Assembly: GCA_040380855.1 (NCBI GenBank)
Contig: JBEIIG010000014.1
Coordinates: 3,003 to 67,002, forward strand
DNA: 64,000 nt
Direction of reading: 5' to 3'
Origin: VFMC01 sp040380855
GTDB lineage: Bacteria > Actinomycetota > Acidimicrobiia > Acidimicrobiales > Ilumatobacteraceae
Of this stretch, positions 23,806-32,898 are shown in pieces. The notes below the pieces were generated by a model. That model saw nothing but the letters and a program-made list of their open reading frames with translations, was not told the DNA's origin and searched no databases. The number at the start of each line of letters is the position of its first letter. The first letter of the stretch is position 1. Both the position numbers and the translations under genes were made by a program.

Positions 23806-25169
23806 CCGATGCGGAACACCGTGGGATCGTCGTAGGTGCGCCCCACGATCTGCAGGCCCGTGGGTACCCCGTTGTCGGCGAGGCCCGACGGTACCGACAG
23901 CACCGGGCAGCGGCTGAACATGTTGAACGGGGTGGTCATCGCGCCGAGCAGGTAGTGCTCGATCTCCACCCCGTCGACCGTGAGCGTGTGCTCGGTGTAG
24001 TCCTCGCCCACCGGATAGCCGCGGGTGGCCATCGTCGGGCAGAGGAGCGCGTCGTACCGTTCGAACAACGCGCCGAGGGGTTGCCACAGACGCCCTTCGA
24101 GTTCCATCCCGTCGAGGAACGACAACGGGGTCGACTGCATCTCTTCGGCGAAGCGCCGCGCGTACGGCGTGAGGAGGTGGGCGTTGTCGATCAGATCGTG
24201 GCCCACCGCAGCGCCGAAGATGGCGCCGAAGTGCGAGCGGAACGCAGCGAAGAGTTCGGTGCGCCGCCACGGCAACTCCACCTCGTCGACCACCGCGCCC
24301 GCCTCGGCCAGCAGCGCGGCGGCACGCCGGGTGTTGGTCACCACCTCGGGGTCGACGGCGAAATCGCCCAGGCGCACGCACAGCGCGAGGCGCAGACCGG
24401 CCACACCGCTGCCCTGCAGGGGCAGCACGGGCGGATCGGGCAGCGACACCACGTCGGCCGGGTGGCGGCCGGCGATGACGTTCTGCAGCAGGGCGCAATC
24501 GGCCACCGTGCGCGCCATGGGCCCGTCGTGGCAGTACTGGTCGAGGTTGAACGGCGGCATGGCCGGCACCCGCCCGAACGGCGCCTTGAACCCCACCACA
24601 CCCGAGAACGACGCAGGGATGCGGATCGACCCACCGATGTCGCTGCCCGTGGCCAGCGCTGTGTAGCCGGCCGCCAAGGCTGCACCCGAGCCACCCGAGG
24701 AACCGCCGGGCGACATGTCGAGGTTCCACGGGTTCCGCGTGGCTCCCCAGATGGCGCTGTGCGTGAAACCGGCGCAGCAGTACTCGGGCGTCGTGGTGCG
24801 CACGTGGATGACACCACCGGCCTGCTGGATGCGTTCGATGATCGGATGGTCGACCGGTGCCAGCTCGCCGCGGTGGATCAGTGAACCCTGACTCCACTCG
24901 CGGCCCACGAGCGGGTGCTCCTCCTTGGTCGCCACCGCCAGGCCGTCGAGCACACCGCGGGGCGCTCCGGCTGCGTAGCGCTCGGCGGAGGCGGCCGCCT
25001 CGGCGCGGGCCTCGGCGTAGCGTCGGTCGCACACGGCGTTCACTGCGGGTTCGATCGCCTCGACACGGTCGACGAGCGCGTCGAGGTACTCCACCGGCGA
25101 CACCTCCCGCCGACGGAAGCGGTCGAGCGCCTCGACCGCCGACCAGGTGTGCATGGCTCTGTCGCTCAC
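23757..25169 (-). CDS. amidase-signature family hydrolase
   Basis: A 470-residue amidase-signature enzyme with the Ser-cisSer-Lys triad: Lys in 'GLAVATKEEHPL' (~77), cis-Ser in 'MSPGGSSGGSGAAL' (~152) and nucleophile Ser in 'GSDIGGSIRIPA' (~177). The C-terminal 'VLSVPSGLADNGVPTGLQIVG' is typical. Substrate (amide, peptide amide or carbamate) not evident. GTG start with GGAGGA just upstream. It follows a TetR regulator gene by 15 bp on the same strand, so it is probably controlled by that regulator. Confidence 0.88.
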   Translation of the reverse strand: MSDRAMHTWSAVEALDRFRRREVSPVEYLDALVDRVEAIEPAVNAVCDRRYAEARAEAAASAERYAAGAPRGVLDGLAVATKEEHPLVGREWSQGSLIHRGELAPVDHPIIERIQQAGGVIHVRTTTPEYCCAGFTHSAIWGATRNPWNLDMSPGGSSGGSGAALAAGYTALATGSDIGGSIRIPASFSGVVGFKAPFGRVPAMPPFNLDQYCHDGPMARTVADCALLQNVIAGRHPADVVSLPDPPVLPLQGSGVAGLRLALCVRLGDFAVDPEVVTNTRRAAALLAEAGAVVDEVELPWRRTELFAAFRSHFGAIFGAAVGHDLIDNAHLLTPYARRFAEEMQSTPLSFLDGMELEGRLWQPLGALFERYDALLCPTMATRGYPVGEDYTEHTLTVDGVEIEHYLLGAMTTPFNMFSRCPVLSVPSGLADNGVPTGLQIVGRTYDDPTVFRIGYAVEAARGGFPLAPL

Positions 25170-25184
25170 ATGTCCTCCGTGCGG

Positions 25185-25796
25185 TCAGTGCACGACGACG
25201 TGGACGAGCAGCGCGGCCAGCGACTGCTCGAGCACACCGGCTGCCTTGGCCCGGCTGTGCCCCTGGGCCTCGCGCATCAGGTGGTAGCCCTCGAACGAGC
25301 ACAACACGTCGATCGCCGACAACACGGCGGTGGCCTGGGTGGGGTCGAGCGCATCCAGTTCGGTCGCGAACAACTTCTTCACCTGGTTGCGCAGGAACGT
25401 GCGGCTCTGCGACAACTCGGCGGCGATGAGCGGCTGGAACGGGGCCCGGATGCGCGCCACCTGACCCACCGAACCGATGGCCTCGAACAGCGCCACCCGC
25501 GACCCGACCAGGGCAGCGATGCGCTCGGCCACCGGCGCGTCGGCACCGGCACCGATGTCGACCAGACCACGGACCCGCTGCTCTTGGCGGCGGATGGCCT
25601 CGCCGCACAGATCGTCGACATCGTCGAAGTAGCGGAACAACGACCGCGGCGACGACCCGGCCCGCTCGGCCACCTCGTTGGCGCTCGGTTCGAGGTTTCC
25701 CTCGCCGTACAGTTCGAGCAACGCGTCGACCACCGCCTCGCGGTTGCGCTGACGCCGCCGGTGGCGGCCGTCGAGATCGTCGTCGAGGTGAGTCAT
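25185..25796 (-). CDS. TetR-family transcriptional regulator
   Basis: A 203-residue regulator. The N-terminal HTH is 'NREAVVDALLELYGEG...SANEVAERAGSSPRSLFRYFDDVDDL' (~17-60), where 'SPRSLFRYF' is the recognition-helix region typical of TetR. The helical C-terminal ligand domain is unassigned. It sits first in a two-gene operon with the amidase gene and may repress it in the absence of substrate. Start set at MTHLDDD, with GAGACT 7 nt upstream; the longer frame adds a basic, low-complexity N-terminus. Confidence 0.85.
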   Translation of the reverse strand: MTHLDDDLDGRHRRRQRNREAVVDALLELYGEGNLEPSANEVAERAGSSPRSLFRYFDDVDDLCGEAIRRQEQRVRGLVDIGAGADAPVAERIAALVGSRVALFEAIGSVGQVARIRAPFQPLIAAELSQSRTFLRNQVKKLFATELDALDPTQATAVLSAIDVLCSFEGYHLMREAQGHSRAKAAGVLEQSLAALLVHVVVH

Positions 25797-25803
25797 CGCG
25801 CAC

Positions 25804-25809
25804 AGTCTC
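25804..25809 (-). promoter_or_regulatory. putative leaderless -10 element of the TetR-amidase operon
   Basis: On the minus strand GAGACT ends 7 nt before the ATG at 25796. Confidence 0.3.
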
Positions 25810-25869
25810 GCATCTCGTCGTGGCCGGTGCGCAACAGGCGGGCATTGCGCCGGTCGCACCGCCGCGCCC

Positions 25870-25875
25870 TACGCT
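25870..25875 (+). promoter_or_regulatory. putative leaderless -10 element, enolase-superfamily gene
   Basis: TACGCT (TANNNT) ends 6 nt before the GTG at 25882. The identical arrangement TACGCT-TGCGCC-like spacer occurs before the gene at 30218. Confidence 0.45.
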
Positions 25876-25881
25876 GCGCCG

Positions 25882-26988
25882 GTGCGCATCGTCGGAGTGA
25901 CCTGGTACCGCCAGCTGCAACCCTTCGCCGACGGCCCCTACGTGCTGTCGGGTGGGCGGATCACCGAGGGATTCGACAGCCTCGTCGTGGCGTTGCACAC
26001 CGACCGCACGGTCGACGGCCGCAGGGTGGTCGGGTGGGGTGAGATGTCGCCCCTGGGCAGCACCTACGACCCAGCCTTCCCCGACGGCGCGTTCGCCGCA
26101 GCACCACTGCTGGCCGAGGCGCTGCTGGGAACGCCCGTCGCCTCGACGGCCCGCACTCTGGCCGCCGCGCTGAAGGGTCATCACTACGCACGATCGGCGT
26201 TCGACATGGCCGCCTGGGACGCCCTGGGCCGAGCCGCAGGCCTGCCGCTGCACCATCTGCTCGGTGGCGCCGACGGTGAGGGCACCGCGCTCTACCGCTC
26301 GATCGGCCGCGCCGAGCCGGCGGCGATGGCCGAACGCGCCCGCCACCTACGCGACCGCGGCTATGCCCGGCTGCAGGTGAAGGTGGGTGGCGACCCCGAC
26401 GACGACGCAGCCGGGCTGCGCGCCGTGGCCGCCGCAGTGCCGGGCACGGTGCTGTACTGCGACGCCAACGGAGGGTGGATCACCGCCGACGCGCGCCGGT
26501 TCCTCGCCGCCACCACCGACGTTGCGTACGTGCTCGAACAGCCGTGTGCCAGCCTGCGCGAAAGCGTGCTGCTACGCGCCCACGCCGCTCGGCCGATGGT
26601 GCTCGACGAGTCGATCGAGCACGTCGCCGATGTCGTCGCCGCCGCCGAGGCCGGTATCGACGGCATCACCATCAAGATCGCACGCGTCGGTGGCGTCACC
26701 GCCGCCCGTCTGTGCCGCGACGCCGCGGTGGCGCTGGGGATGGACGTGACGGTGGAAGACACCGGCGGTGCCGAACTCGACACCGCCGCGATGGCGCACC
26801 TGTCGATCACCACGCCGGCGCACCAACGGGCACACACGTGCGACTTCCACCACTGGGTCACCGCATCGAACGGCAGCGGTATCCCCGACACCTCCGACGG
26901 CATCCTGCGGCCGCCGTTGGGCCCGGGTCTCGGTATCGACGTCGACCTCACGGCACTCGGCGAACCGGTGCAGTCGATCGGCGGCTGA
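25882..26988 (+). CDS. enolase-superfamily (mandelate racemase/MLE) enzyme
   Basis: A 368-residue enolase-superfamily protein: N-terminal capping domain (~1-125), then the barrel. Visible active-site elements are the catalytic Lys of 'LQVKVGG' (~170), metal ligands in 'LYCDANGGW' (Asp), 'YVLEQPC' (Glu) and 'MVLDESI' (Asp), and a second lysine in 'GITIKIARVGG'. Two opposed lysines indicate the MLE-like subgroup. The 'VTVEDTGGAELDTAAMAHLS' segment recalls cis-3-hydroxyproline dehydratases and hydroxyproline betaine epimerases; this is a resemblance, not an assignment. It stands alone and ends 8 bp from the convergent FGE gene. Confidence 0.85.
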   Translation: MRIVGVTWYRQLQPFADGPYVLSGGRITEGFDSLVVALHTDRTVDGRRVVGWGEMSPLGSTYDPAFPDGAFAAAPLLAEALLGTPVASTARTLAAALKGHHYARSAFDMAAWDALGRAAGLPLHHLLGGADGEGTALYRSIGRAEPAAMAERARHLRDRGYARLQVKVGGDPDDDAAGLRAVAAAVPGTVLYCDANGGWITADARRFLAATTDVAYVLEQPCASLRESVLLRAHAARPMVLDESIEHVADVVAAAEAGIDGITIKIARVGGVTAARLCRDAAVALGMDVTVEDTGGAELDTAAMAHLSITTPAHQRAHTCDFHHWVTASNGSGIPDTSDGILRPPLGPGLGIDVDLTALGEPVQSIGG

Positions 26989-26995
26989 CGCCGCC
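26980..26995. terminator. possible bidirectional stem-loop between convergent genes
   Basis: GGCGGC-TGAC-GCCGCC forms a 6-bp perfect stem with a 4-nt loop spanning the stop codon of the enolase-superfamily gene and lying just before the FGE stop. No U-tract follows, so termination is only a possibility. Confidence 0.3.
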
Positions 26996-26996
26996 G

Positions 26997-27848
26997 TCAG
27001 ACCACGCAGCGGAACCCGATGTTGCCGGTGCTGCTGTCGGGGGTGCTGCCCATCCGCGCAGCCGGGCGGTACCGGCGGCAGTACGAGTGGTGACACAGGT
27101 ACGAGCCACCCTTCAGCACGCACTCGGCGGTCCACTCCCACACATTGCCCACCATGTTGTACAGGCCGTACGCATTGGGCGGAAAGGCCGCGACCGGGCA
27201 GGTGCCCAACCAGCCGTCGGCACCGGTGTTGCCGCCGGGGAACGTGCCCTGGAACACGTTCATCATGTGCTGCCCGCCGGGTTCGAGTTCGTCGCCCCAG
27301 GGGAACGTGGTGCTGGTGCCGCCTCGGGCCGCGTACTCCCATTCGGCTTCGGTGGGCAGGCGCACCCCGGCCCAGGCGCAATAGGCCTCGGCGTCGCGGA
27401 GGCTGACATGCACCACCGGGTGGTCGCCCCGCTCGGCAATGCTGCTGTGCGGCCCTTCGGGGTGCTGCCAGGTGGCGCCCTCGACCTCGCGCCACCAGGG
27501 TGCCGCAGCCACACCGCGGGTGTCGGGGAAGTCGTCGGGCAGCAGGCCACCGAACACGAACGAACTGCCGAACGTCTCGGCGTCGGTGCGGTAGCGCGTC
27601 GCTGCCACGAAGGCGGTGAACTCGGCGTTGGTGACCGCGGTGGGCGACACGGCGTATGCACCCACCGCACCGGGCCGCGGGGTCTCGCCGTCGGCCGGAT
27701 AGGCCCACGGGTTGTCGCTGCCCATCACGAACTCGGCCGGGCCGAGGCGCACCCAGTGCTCGACCGGCAGCGGCACACCTGCCCGGTCGACCGGCACCGA
27801 TGGGTGGTGGCCCGCCCCGTTGCGGTTCGGGGCGCAACAGCCGTCCAT
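26997..27848 (-). CDS. formylglycine-generating enzyme (sulfatase-modifying factor)
   Basis: A 283-residue FGE-sulfatase domain protein. The N-terminus has 'LGPAEFVMGSDNPWAYPADGE'. The core has 'PTAVTNAEFTAFVAAT', 'HPVVHVSLRDAEAYCAWAGVRLPTEAEWEYAARGG' segments and 'YNMVGNVWEWTAE'. The C-terminus has the copper-binding cysteine pair in 'GGSYLCHHSYCRRYR' (~250) and the final 'GNIGFRCV'. Both cysteines are present, so it should be active. It converts the Cys of a CxPxR sulfatase motif to formylglycine; the target is almost certainly the sulfatase gene 5 bp upstream in the same operon. Confidence 0.92.
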   Translation of the reverse strand: MDGCCAPNRNGAGHHPSVPVDRAGVPLPVEHWVRLGPAEFVMGSDNPWAYPADGETPRPGAVGAYAVSPTAVTNAEFTAFVAATRYRTDAETFGSSFVFGGLLPDDFPDTRGVAAAPWWREVEGATWQHPEGPHSSIAERGDHPVVHVSLRDAEAYCAWAGVRLPTEAEWEYAARGGTSTTFPWGDELEPGGQHMMNVFQGTFPGGNTGADGWLGTCPVAAFPPNAYGLYNMVGNVWEWTAECVLKGGSYLCHHSYCRRYRPAARMGSTPDSSTGNIGFRCVV

Positions 27849-27853
27849 CGGGC

Positions 27854-30133
27854 CTACTGTCGCGCGTTCTCGGCCGCTTCGGCCACCGCCGCGTTCGCCG
27901 CAGCCTGCTTGGGGCGCTCGGGGGCCAGTTGCACCTCGACGCGGGCGATGGTGCCGGTGAACTCGTTCGGCATCGCGTAGGCATCGCTGACGGCCGAGCC
28001 CAGATCGGCGCCCAGCGTGACGCTGGCGCTCGACATCATCCGCATCACCATGGGGATGTCGGCGCTCCCGCACGGCTCGCCGTCGATGAGCACCGTCGCC
28101 GTGCCGTTGCGGCCGAGACGCTGGAAGTCGACGCTCACGGTGCTCGCCCCCACCGGCACCGGACGGTTCGACGTGACCAGCGTGTGTGCACCGAACGCGT
28201 TGTAGTCGAACACCAGCCGGTCGGCGTCGATGAACAGGCTGAGGCCGCTGTTCTCGGTACCGGTGGCGAACAGCACGCCGTTCGCGCCCGCTGGCCGATC
28301 GATGGCGGCAGTGATCTGGAACGTGCGTCCGCCGATGGTTGCCGCGGCCTGGGGCGGGATGGGCGACACCGGCGGGTAGTACACGTAGTGCCGGTCGGCC
28401 GGGTGCGGGGTGCGGTCGGCGAAGCGGGCACCGAACAGTTCGACACCGCGGTCGTCGAGCGGCAGTACGCCGTGGGTCTCGGCCTCACGCCACCACGACG
28501 CGATCATCTCGGCCAGCTTCTCGGGCATCTCGGCGGCCAGGTCGTGGCACTCCGACCGGTCGACGTCGACGTGGTAGAGCTCCCACGGGTCGTCGTCGAA
28601 CGAGGTGCCCGGAGTGTGGCGGCACACGGCCTTCCAGCCGTCGTGCCAGATACCGCGGTGGCCGATCATCTCGAAGTACTGCACGGGTTTCTGCGTGGGT
28701 GCATCGGGCGCGTCGAAGCTGTAGGCCATCGACGTGCCGGTGACCGGCAGCTGCTCGTAGCCGCGGTAGGTGGCCGGTGGGGTGACCTGCAGCAGCTCGT
28801 ACACGGTGGGGGCGATGTCGTTCACGTGGTGGAACTGGTCGCGGATACCGCCGGCATCGGTGATGCGGGCGGGCCAGTGGGCGACGAGCGGCACGTGCAC
28901 ACCGCCTTCGTGGGTGTTCTGCTTGTACCACTTGAACGGGGTGTTGCCCGCCTGCGACCAGCCCCACGGATAGTTCGTGTGGCTGTGCGGGCCGCCGATG
29001 TCGTCGATGCGCTGCACGGCCTCGTCGGGCATCTCGAGCATGCCGTTGAAGAACTTCATCTCGTGCATCACACCGAACGGGCCGCCCTCCTGGCTGGCGC
29101 CGTTGTCGGCCAGCACCAGCACCAGGGTGTTGTCGAGGCGACCGAGCGCGTCGAGGTCGTCGAGCAGTCGGCCGATCTGGGCATCGGTGTGGTCGAGGAA
29201 CGCAGCGAACGCCTCCTGCATGCGCGCTGCCAGGCGGCGCTGGTTCTCGGGCAGGCCGTCCCACGCGTCGACGCCGGGGTTGCGCGGGGCCAGTTCGGTG
29301 CCCTCGGGCAGCAGGCCCATCTCCATCTGACGGGCGAACCATCGCGCGCGGAACACGTCCCAGCCCTCGTCGAAACGGCCGCGGTACTTGGCGAGGTACT
29401 CGGCCGGCGCCTGGTGCGGGGCGTGGGTGGCGCCGAAGGCCAGGTACAGCAGGAACGGGCGGTCGGGCCGGATCGACACCGAATCGTGGATGAACTCGAT
29501 GGCGTGGTCGACGAGGTCCTCCGTGAGGTGGTAGCCCTCCTCGGGGGTACGCGGCGGCTGGATGCGATGGTTGTCGTAGGTGAGATCGGGCGAGAACTGG
29601 TCGGTCTCGCCGTCCATGAACCCGTAGAACCGGTCGAAGCCCCGCCCGAGCGGCCACTGCCGGAACGGGCCCGCGGCCGAGGCGTCGGCCATCTGGCACA
29701 GGTGCCACTTGCCCACCGCGAACGTGGCGTAGCCCTCGTCGCCCAGCACCTCGGCGATGGTGGCGGCGTGGTTGGTGATGTGGCCGCGCATGTGCGGGAA
29801 GCCGGTGTTGAAGTTCGACACGTTGCGCATGCCCACCGAGTGGTGGTTGCGCCCGGTGAGCAACGCCGCCCGGGTGGGCGAGCACAGCGGGGTGACGTGG
29901 AAGTTGGTGTAGCGCAGGCCACCGGCCGCCAGGCGGTCGATGTTGGGGGTGTCGATGGTCGACCCGAAGCAGCCGAAGTGCGAGAAGCCGAGGTCGTCGA
30001 ACAGGATGATGACGACGTTCGGCGCATCCTCACCGGGGTGCGGCGGCATGTCGAACGAAGGCGTCGACTCGGCCAGAGTGCGGCCGATCGTGCCGTTGAA
30101 CTCGATCCGCCTGTACTCGCCCTGATCGGTCAT
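27854..30133 (-). CDS. formylglycine-dependent sulfatase (arylsulfatase family)
   Basis: A 759-residue sulfatase. Metal motif 'VVIILFDDLGFSHFGCFG' (~39-56), the formylglycine signature 'TPLCSPTRAALLTG' (~81-94, Cys as fGly precursor), 'AVGKWHLC' (~140), 'FGATHAPHQAP' and 'VLVLADNGAS' are all present. Residues ~540-730 form a beta-rich C-terminal domain of LamG/concanavalin-like character. No signal peptide is obvious, so it may be cytoplasmic or use another route. The start has AGGAGG 5 nt upstream. First gene of a sulfatase-FGE operon. Sulfate-ester substrate unknown; algal polysaccharide or aryl sulfates are possible. Confidence 0.93.
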   Translation of the reverse strand: MTDQGEYRRIEFNGTIGRTLAESTPSFDMPPHPGEDAPNVVIILFDDLGFSHFGCFGSTIDTPNIDRLAAGGLRYTNFHVTPLCSPTRAALLTGRNHHSVGMRNVSNFNTGFPHMRGHITNHAATIAEVLGDEGYATFAVGKWHLCQMADASAAGPFRQWPLGRGFDRFYGFMDGETDQFSPDLTYDNHRIQPPRTPEEGYHLTEDLVDHAIEFIHDSVSIRPDRPFLLYLAFGATHAPHQAPAEYLAKYRGRFDEGWDVFRARWFARQMEMGLLPEGTELAPRNPGVDAWDGLPENQRRLAARMQEAFAAFLDHTDAQIGRLLDDLDALGRLDNTLVLVLADNGASQEGGPFGVMHEMKFFNGMLEMPDEAVQRIDDIGGPHSHTNYPWGWSQAGNTPFKWYKQNTHEGGVHVPLVAHWPARITDAGGIRDQFHHVNDIAPTVYELLQVTPPATYRGYEQLPVTGTSMAYSFDAPDAPTQKPVQYFEMIGHRGIWHDGWKAVCRHTPGTSFDDDPWELYHVDVDRSECHDLAAEMPEKLAEMIASWWREAETHGVLPLDDRGVELFGARFADRTPHPADRHYVYYPPVSPIPPQAAATIGGRTFQITAAIDRPAGANGVLFATGTENSGLSLFIDADRLVFDYNAFGAHTLVTSNRPVPVGASTVSVDFQRLGRNGTATVLIDGEPCGSADIPMVMRMMSSASVTLGADLGSAVSDAYAMPNEFTGTIARVEVQLAPERPKQAAANAAVAEAAENARQ

Positions 30134-30205
30134 GGCCCCTCCTGATCGCGGTTTCGGCAGGCAGTCTGCCAGAACGTCGGTCGAGCGTGCGAACGACCCG
30201 TCGCG

Positions 30206-30211
30206 TACGCT
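30206..30211 (+). promoter_or_regulatory. putative leaderless -10 element, molybdopterin oxidoreductase gene
   Basis: TACGCT (TANNNT) ends 6 nt before the ATG at 30218. Confidence 0.45.
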
Positions 30212-30217
30212 GCGCCC

Positions 30218-32335
30218 ATGGGGGAAGTGAACACGTTCTGTCGCATCTGCGAACCGTCGTGCGGCCTGGTGGCGCGCATCGACGAGGGCCGTCTGGTGAA
30301 GTTGACACCCGACCGCGACCATCCGGTGACGCAGGGGTTCGCCTGCCACAAGGGCCTCGCCGCGGTCGACCTGCACCACGACCCCGACCGGCTCGACCAT
30401 CCGATGCTGCGCGCCGCCGACGGCACGTGGGCCACCGTCGGCTGGGACGAGGCGATGGCGTCGCTCGCCACCCGGCTCCGCGCCGTCACCGACACCCACG
30501 GCGCCAACGCGATCGCCGCCTACGTGGGCAACCCGATGGCGTTCAACGCGTTGGGCAGCCTGCACATCGGCACGCTGCTGCGCTCGCTCGGCGTGCGCCG
30601 CACGTTCTCGTCGGGCACGCAGGACTGCGCCAACAAGTTCGTCGCCAGTGAGGCCGTGTTCGGTTCGTCGAACGTGCACCCCATCCCCGATCTCGAGCAC
30701 ACCGACCTGTGCCTCGTGATCGGCGAGAACCCGCGCGCCTCGCAGGCCAGCTTCTGGTCGGTGCCCAACGTCATCGGCGAGCTGCGCCGAGCCGCTGCGC
30801 GCGGTGCGCGCATCGTGTTCGTCAACCCACGGCGCATCGAGACACCCGAACGCGGGGTGGGCGACACCCTGCTCATCCGGCCCGACACCGATGTGTGGTT
30901 CCTCGCCGCACTGCTGCACGAGATCGACCTGCTCGGCGGCTTCGACCGCGGTGTGGTGGCCCGGCACGGCCGCAACGTCGAGGGCCTCCGTGCGTTCATC
31001 GGCGCCTACCCGGCCGACGCGGTGGCCGAGGTCACCGGTATCGACGCGGCGACGGTGCGCGAGCTGGCGGCCGCCTGGGTGGCCACGCCACGGGCCTCGG
31101 TGCACGCCTCGACGGGCATCAACATGGGCCGCCAGGGCACCCTCGCCTACTGGCTGGTGCACATGCTGTCGTTCGTCACCGGCCGCCTCGATGCCGAGGG
31201 CGGCAACCTGAAGAGCGACGGCTTCTACGCCAACGCCAAATCGGGTGCCGGGTCGCTGGCCCAGGGCTACGTCGACACCGAGTTCGGCCGTCTGCGCCGG
31301 GGTGCACTGCCGGGCACGCTCATGTCGCACGCCGTCCTCGACAGCGACGAGCCCATCCGGGCGATGATCGTCGTGGCCGGCAACCCGCTGCTGTCGATCG
31401 CCGGCCAAGAGCGGCTGCGCAAGGCGTTCGAGCAACTCGAACTGCTGGTGGTGATCGACATCTACCCCAGCGCCACCGCCGAACTGGCCCATGTGGTGCT
31501 GCCCAGCACCGACATGTACGAACGCGACGACCTGAACATCGTCAACATCGGCACCAGCACCCAACCGTTCGCCCAGTACACCCCGGCCGTCGTGGCGCCC
31601 CACGCCGACCGGATGCCCGAATGGTGGATCGCCCATCGCCTGCTGCAGGAACTGGGTCTGCCCAGCATCCTCGACGACGAGACCCCCGACCCGTGGGCCA
31701 AGTGGCGCCACATGCTGTCGCGTGGGTCGGGTGTCGACCTCGCCGATCTGCAGGCGGGGCCGCACACGGTGGTGCTGGCCCCGCCCGCGCCCGGCGAGTT
31801 CTTCGACCGCCAGGTGCACACCGACGATGCACGGGTCGACTGCTGCCCCGACGGCTTCGCCGAGGCGATCGACCGCTGCCACCGCCTGTTCGCCGAGACC
31901 AGCGCCGAGGTGACGGCGCCCGATGCACCGCTGCGGCTGATCCACAAACGCGACGCGTGGATGCACAACACGTGGTTCGCCAACGTGCCCCGCATGAAGC
32001 GCGGCGGCCGCACGTCGAACCCGTTGTCGATGCATCCCGCCGACGCCGCCACCCACGGCCTGGCCGACGGCGACGCGGTGCTGGTGACCAGCCACCACGG
32101 CGAGGTGGCCACCACCGTCGAACTCGACGACGACCTGATGCCGGGCGTGGTGTCGATGGTGCACGGCTGGGGCCACGGCGCCAGCCCACGGCTACGGGTG
32201 GCCCACGAGCACCCGGGTGCCAACCCGAACGTGCTGCTGCCCATCGGCGAGGGCAGTTTCGAACCGCTGTCGAGCCAGGCGCACATGACGGGCATCGCCG
32301 TGCACGTCCGCGCCGCGCAGCCGGCGCCTGCCTGA
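30218..32335 (+). CDS. molybdopterin oxidoreductase (DMSO reductase superfamily, one [4Fe-4S])
   Basis: A 705-residue catalytic subunit. The N-terminal cluster motif is Cys8-x2-Cys11-x3-Cys15 with the fourth Cys in 'GFACHKGL' (~43). Molybdopterin-binding segments include 'DLCLVIGENPRASQ' (~165), 'INMGRQGT' (~305), 'MIVVAGNPLLS' (~390), and the C-terminal Molydop_binding domain ('NPLSMHPADAATHGLADGDAV', ~605) ending 'GANPNVLL'. No Tat signal is seen, so it is cytoplasmic, like formate dehydrogenase H or assimilatory nitrate reductase relatives. No electron-transfer subunit adjoins. Substrate unassigned. Confidence 0.88.
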   Translation: MGEVNTFCRICEPSCGLVARIDEGRLVKLTPDRDHPVTQGFACHKGLAAVDLHHDPDRLDHPMLRAADGTWATVGWDEAMASLATRLRAVTDTHGANAIAAYVGNPMAFNALGSLHIGTLLRSLGVRRTFSSGTQDCANKFVASEAVFGSSNVHPIPDLEHTDLCLVIGENPRASQASFWSVPNVIGELRRAAARGARIVFVNPRRIETPERGVGDTLLIRPDTDVWFLAALLHEIDLLGGFDRGVVARHGRNVEGLRAFIGAYPADAVAEVTGIDAATVRELAAAWVATPRASVHASTGINMGRQGTLAYWLVHMLSFVTGRLDAEGGNLKSDGFYANAKSGAGSLAQGYVDTEFGRLRRGALPGTLMSHAVLDSDEPIRAMIVVAGNPLLSIAGQERLRKAFEQLELLVVIDIYPSATAELAHVVLPSTDMYERDDLNIVNIGTSTQPFAQYTPAVVAPHADRMPEWWIAHRLLQELGLPSILDDETPDPWAKWRHMLSRGSGVDLADLQAGPHTVVLAPPAPGEFFDRQVHTDDARVDCCPDGFAEAIDRCHRLFAETSAEVTAPDAPLRLIHKRDAWMHNTWFANVPRMKRGGRTSNPLSMHPADAATHGLADGDAVLVTSHHGEVATTVELDDDLMPGVVSMVHGWGHGASPRLRVAHEHPGANPNVLLPIGEGSFEPLSSQAHMTGIAVHVRAAQPAPA

Positions 32336-32337
32336 GC

Positions 32338-32862
32338 TCAGGGCGTGTGCGTGGCGGCGGCCAGGCCTGCCATCACGCCGCGCACCTGCTCGCTCGTGGC
32401 TCGCGTCTCGAGCAGCGGCAGGTAGATCTCGTCCTCCTTGGCGAGGTGCAGGGTGATGATGGCGAACAGCCCGTACAGCACGCGGCGCAGGGCGTTGGCG
32501 GTGCGGTCGTCGAGCACCACCTCGCCGGCGCCGCTCAACCGTTCCAGCAGACGGGCCAGTTCGTGGGTGAGGCCCAACACCTCGGCATGATCGCGGTGCA
32601 TGGTGGCGGTGGCGAGGGCCGAGCCGAGCAGATGGCCGACGAAGGGGTACAGCACCTCGTCCTCGGCGGCGGCATGTGGCAGCAGGGTCTCGTCGAGGAA
32701 GCTCAATGCATCGCCGACGGCGGAGCGCAGATCGGCGATGGGCACCGAACCGATCGAGTCGGCCGTCGTGCGCAACGCCATCGCGCCGGATGCGATCGTG
32801 CGGTGCTCGGCACGCAGACCGGCGAGTTCCGAGACGATCACGGGTGACGTGAGTGTGGTCAT
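32338..32862 (-). CDS. hemerythrin HHE-domain protein
   Basis: A 174-residue four-helix protein with the di-iron ligand pattern of HHE hemerythrins: His20 region ('RAEHRTI'), 'LLPHAAAEDEVLYP' (His-x4-Glu, ~61-74), 'MHRDHAEV' (~88) and 'LHLAKEDEIYLPLL' (~137). It may bind O2, NO or act in iron/redox homeostasis. It ends 2 bp from the convergent molybdoenzyme gene. The promoter region has a leaderless -10 pattern (GACACT, 6 nt) and a DosR-like box centred at -43.5. This links it to the two PRTase loci in the window. Confidence 0.88.
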   Translation of the reverse strand: MTTLTSPVIVSELAGLRAEHRTIASGAMALRTTADSIGSVPIADLRSAVGDALSFLDETLLPHAAAEDEVLYPFVGHLLGSALATATMHRDHAEVLGLTHELARLLERLSGAGEVVLDDRTANALRRVLYGLFAIITLHLAKEDEIYLPLLETRATSEQVRGVMAGLAAATHTP

Positions 32863-32868
32863 GACGCC

Positions 32869-32874
32869 AGTGTC
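32869..32874 (-). promoter_or_regulatory. putative leaderless -10 element, hemerythrin gene
   Basis: On the minus strand GACACT ends 6 nt before the ATG at 32862, downstream of DosR-like box 3. Confidence 0.4.
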
Positions 32875-32898
32875 ACCGAGCGGCGCGAACGCTCCCCA

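Noticed and set aside
27854..32176. A very long minus-strand frame of about 1440 codons running through the molybdopterin oxidoreductase region.
   Set aside because: Only the part below 30133 encodes sulfatase motifs and has AGGAGG before an ATG. The upstream part is the antisense of a well-supported plus-strand gene in GC-rich DNA.
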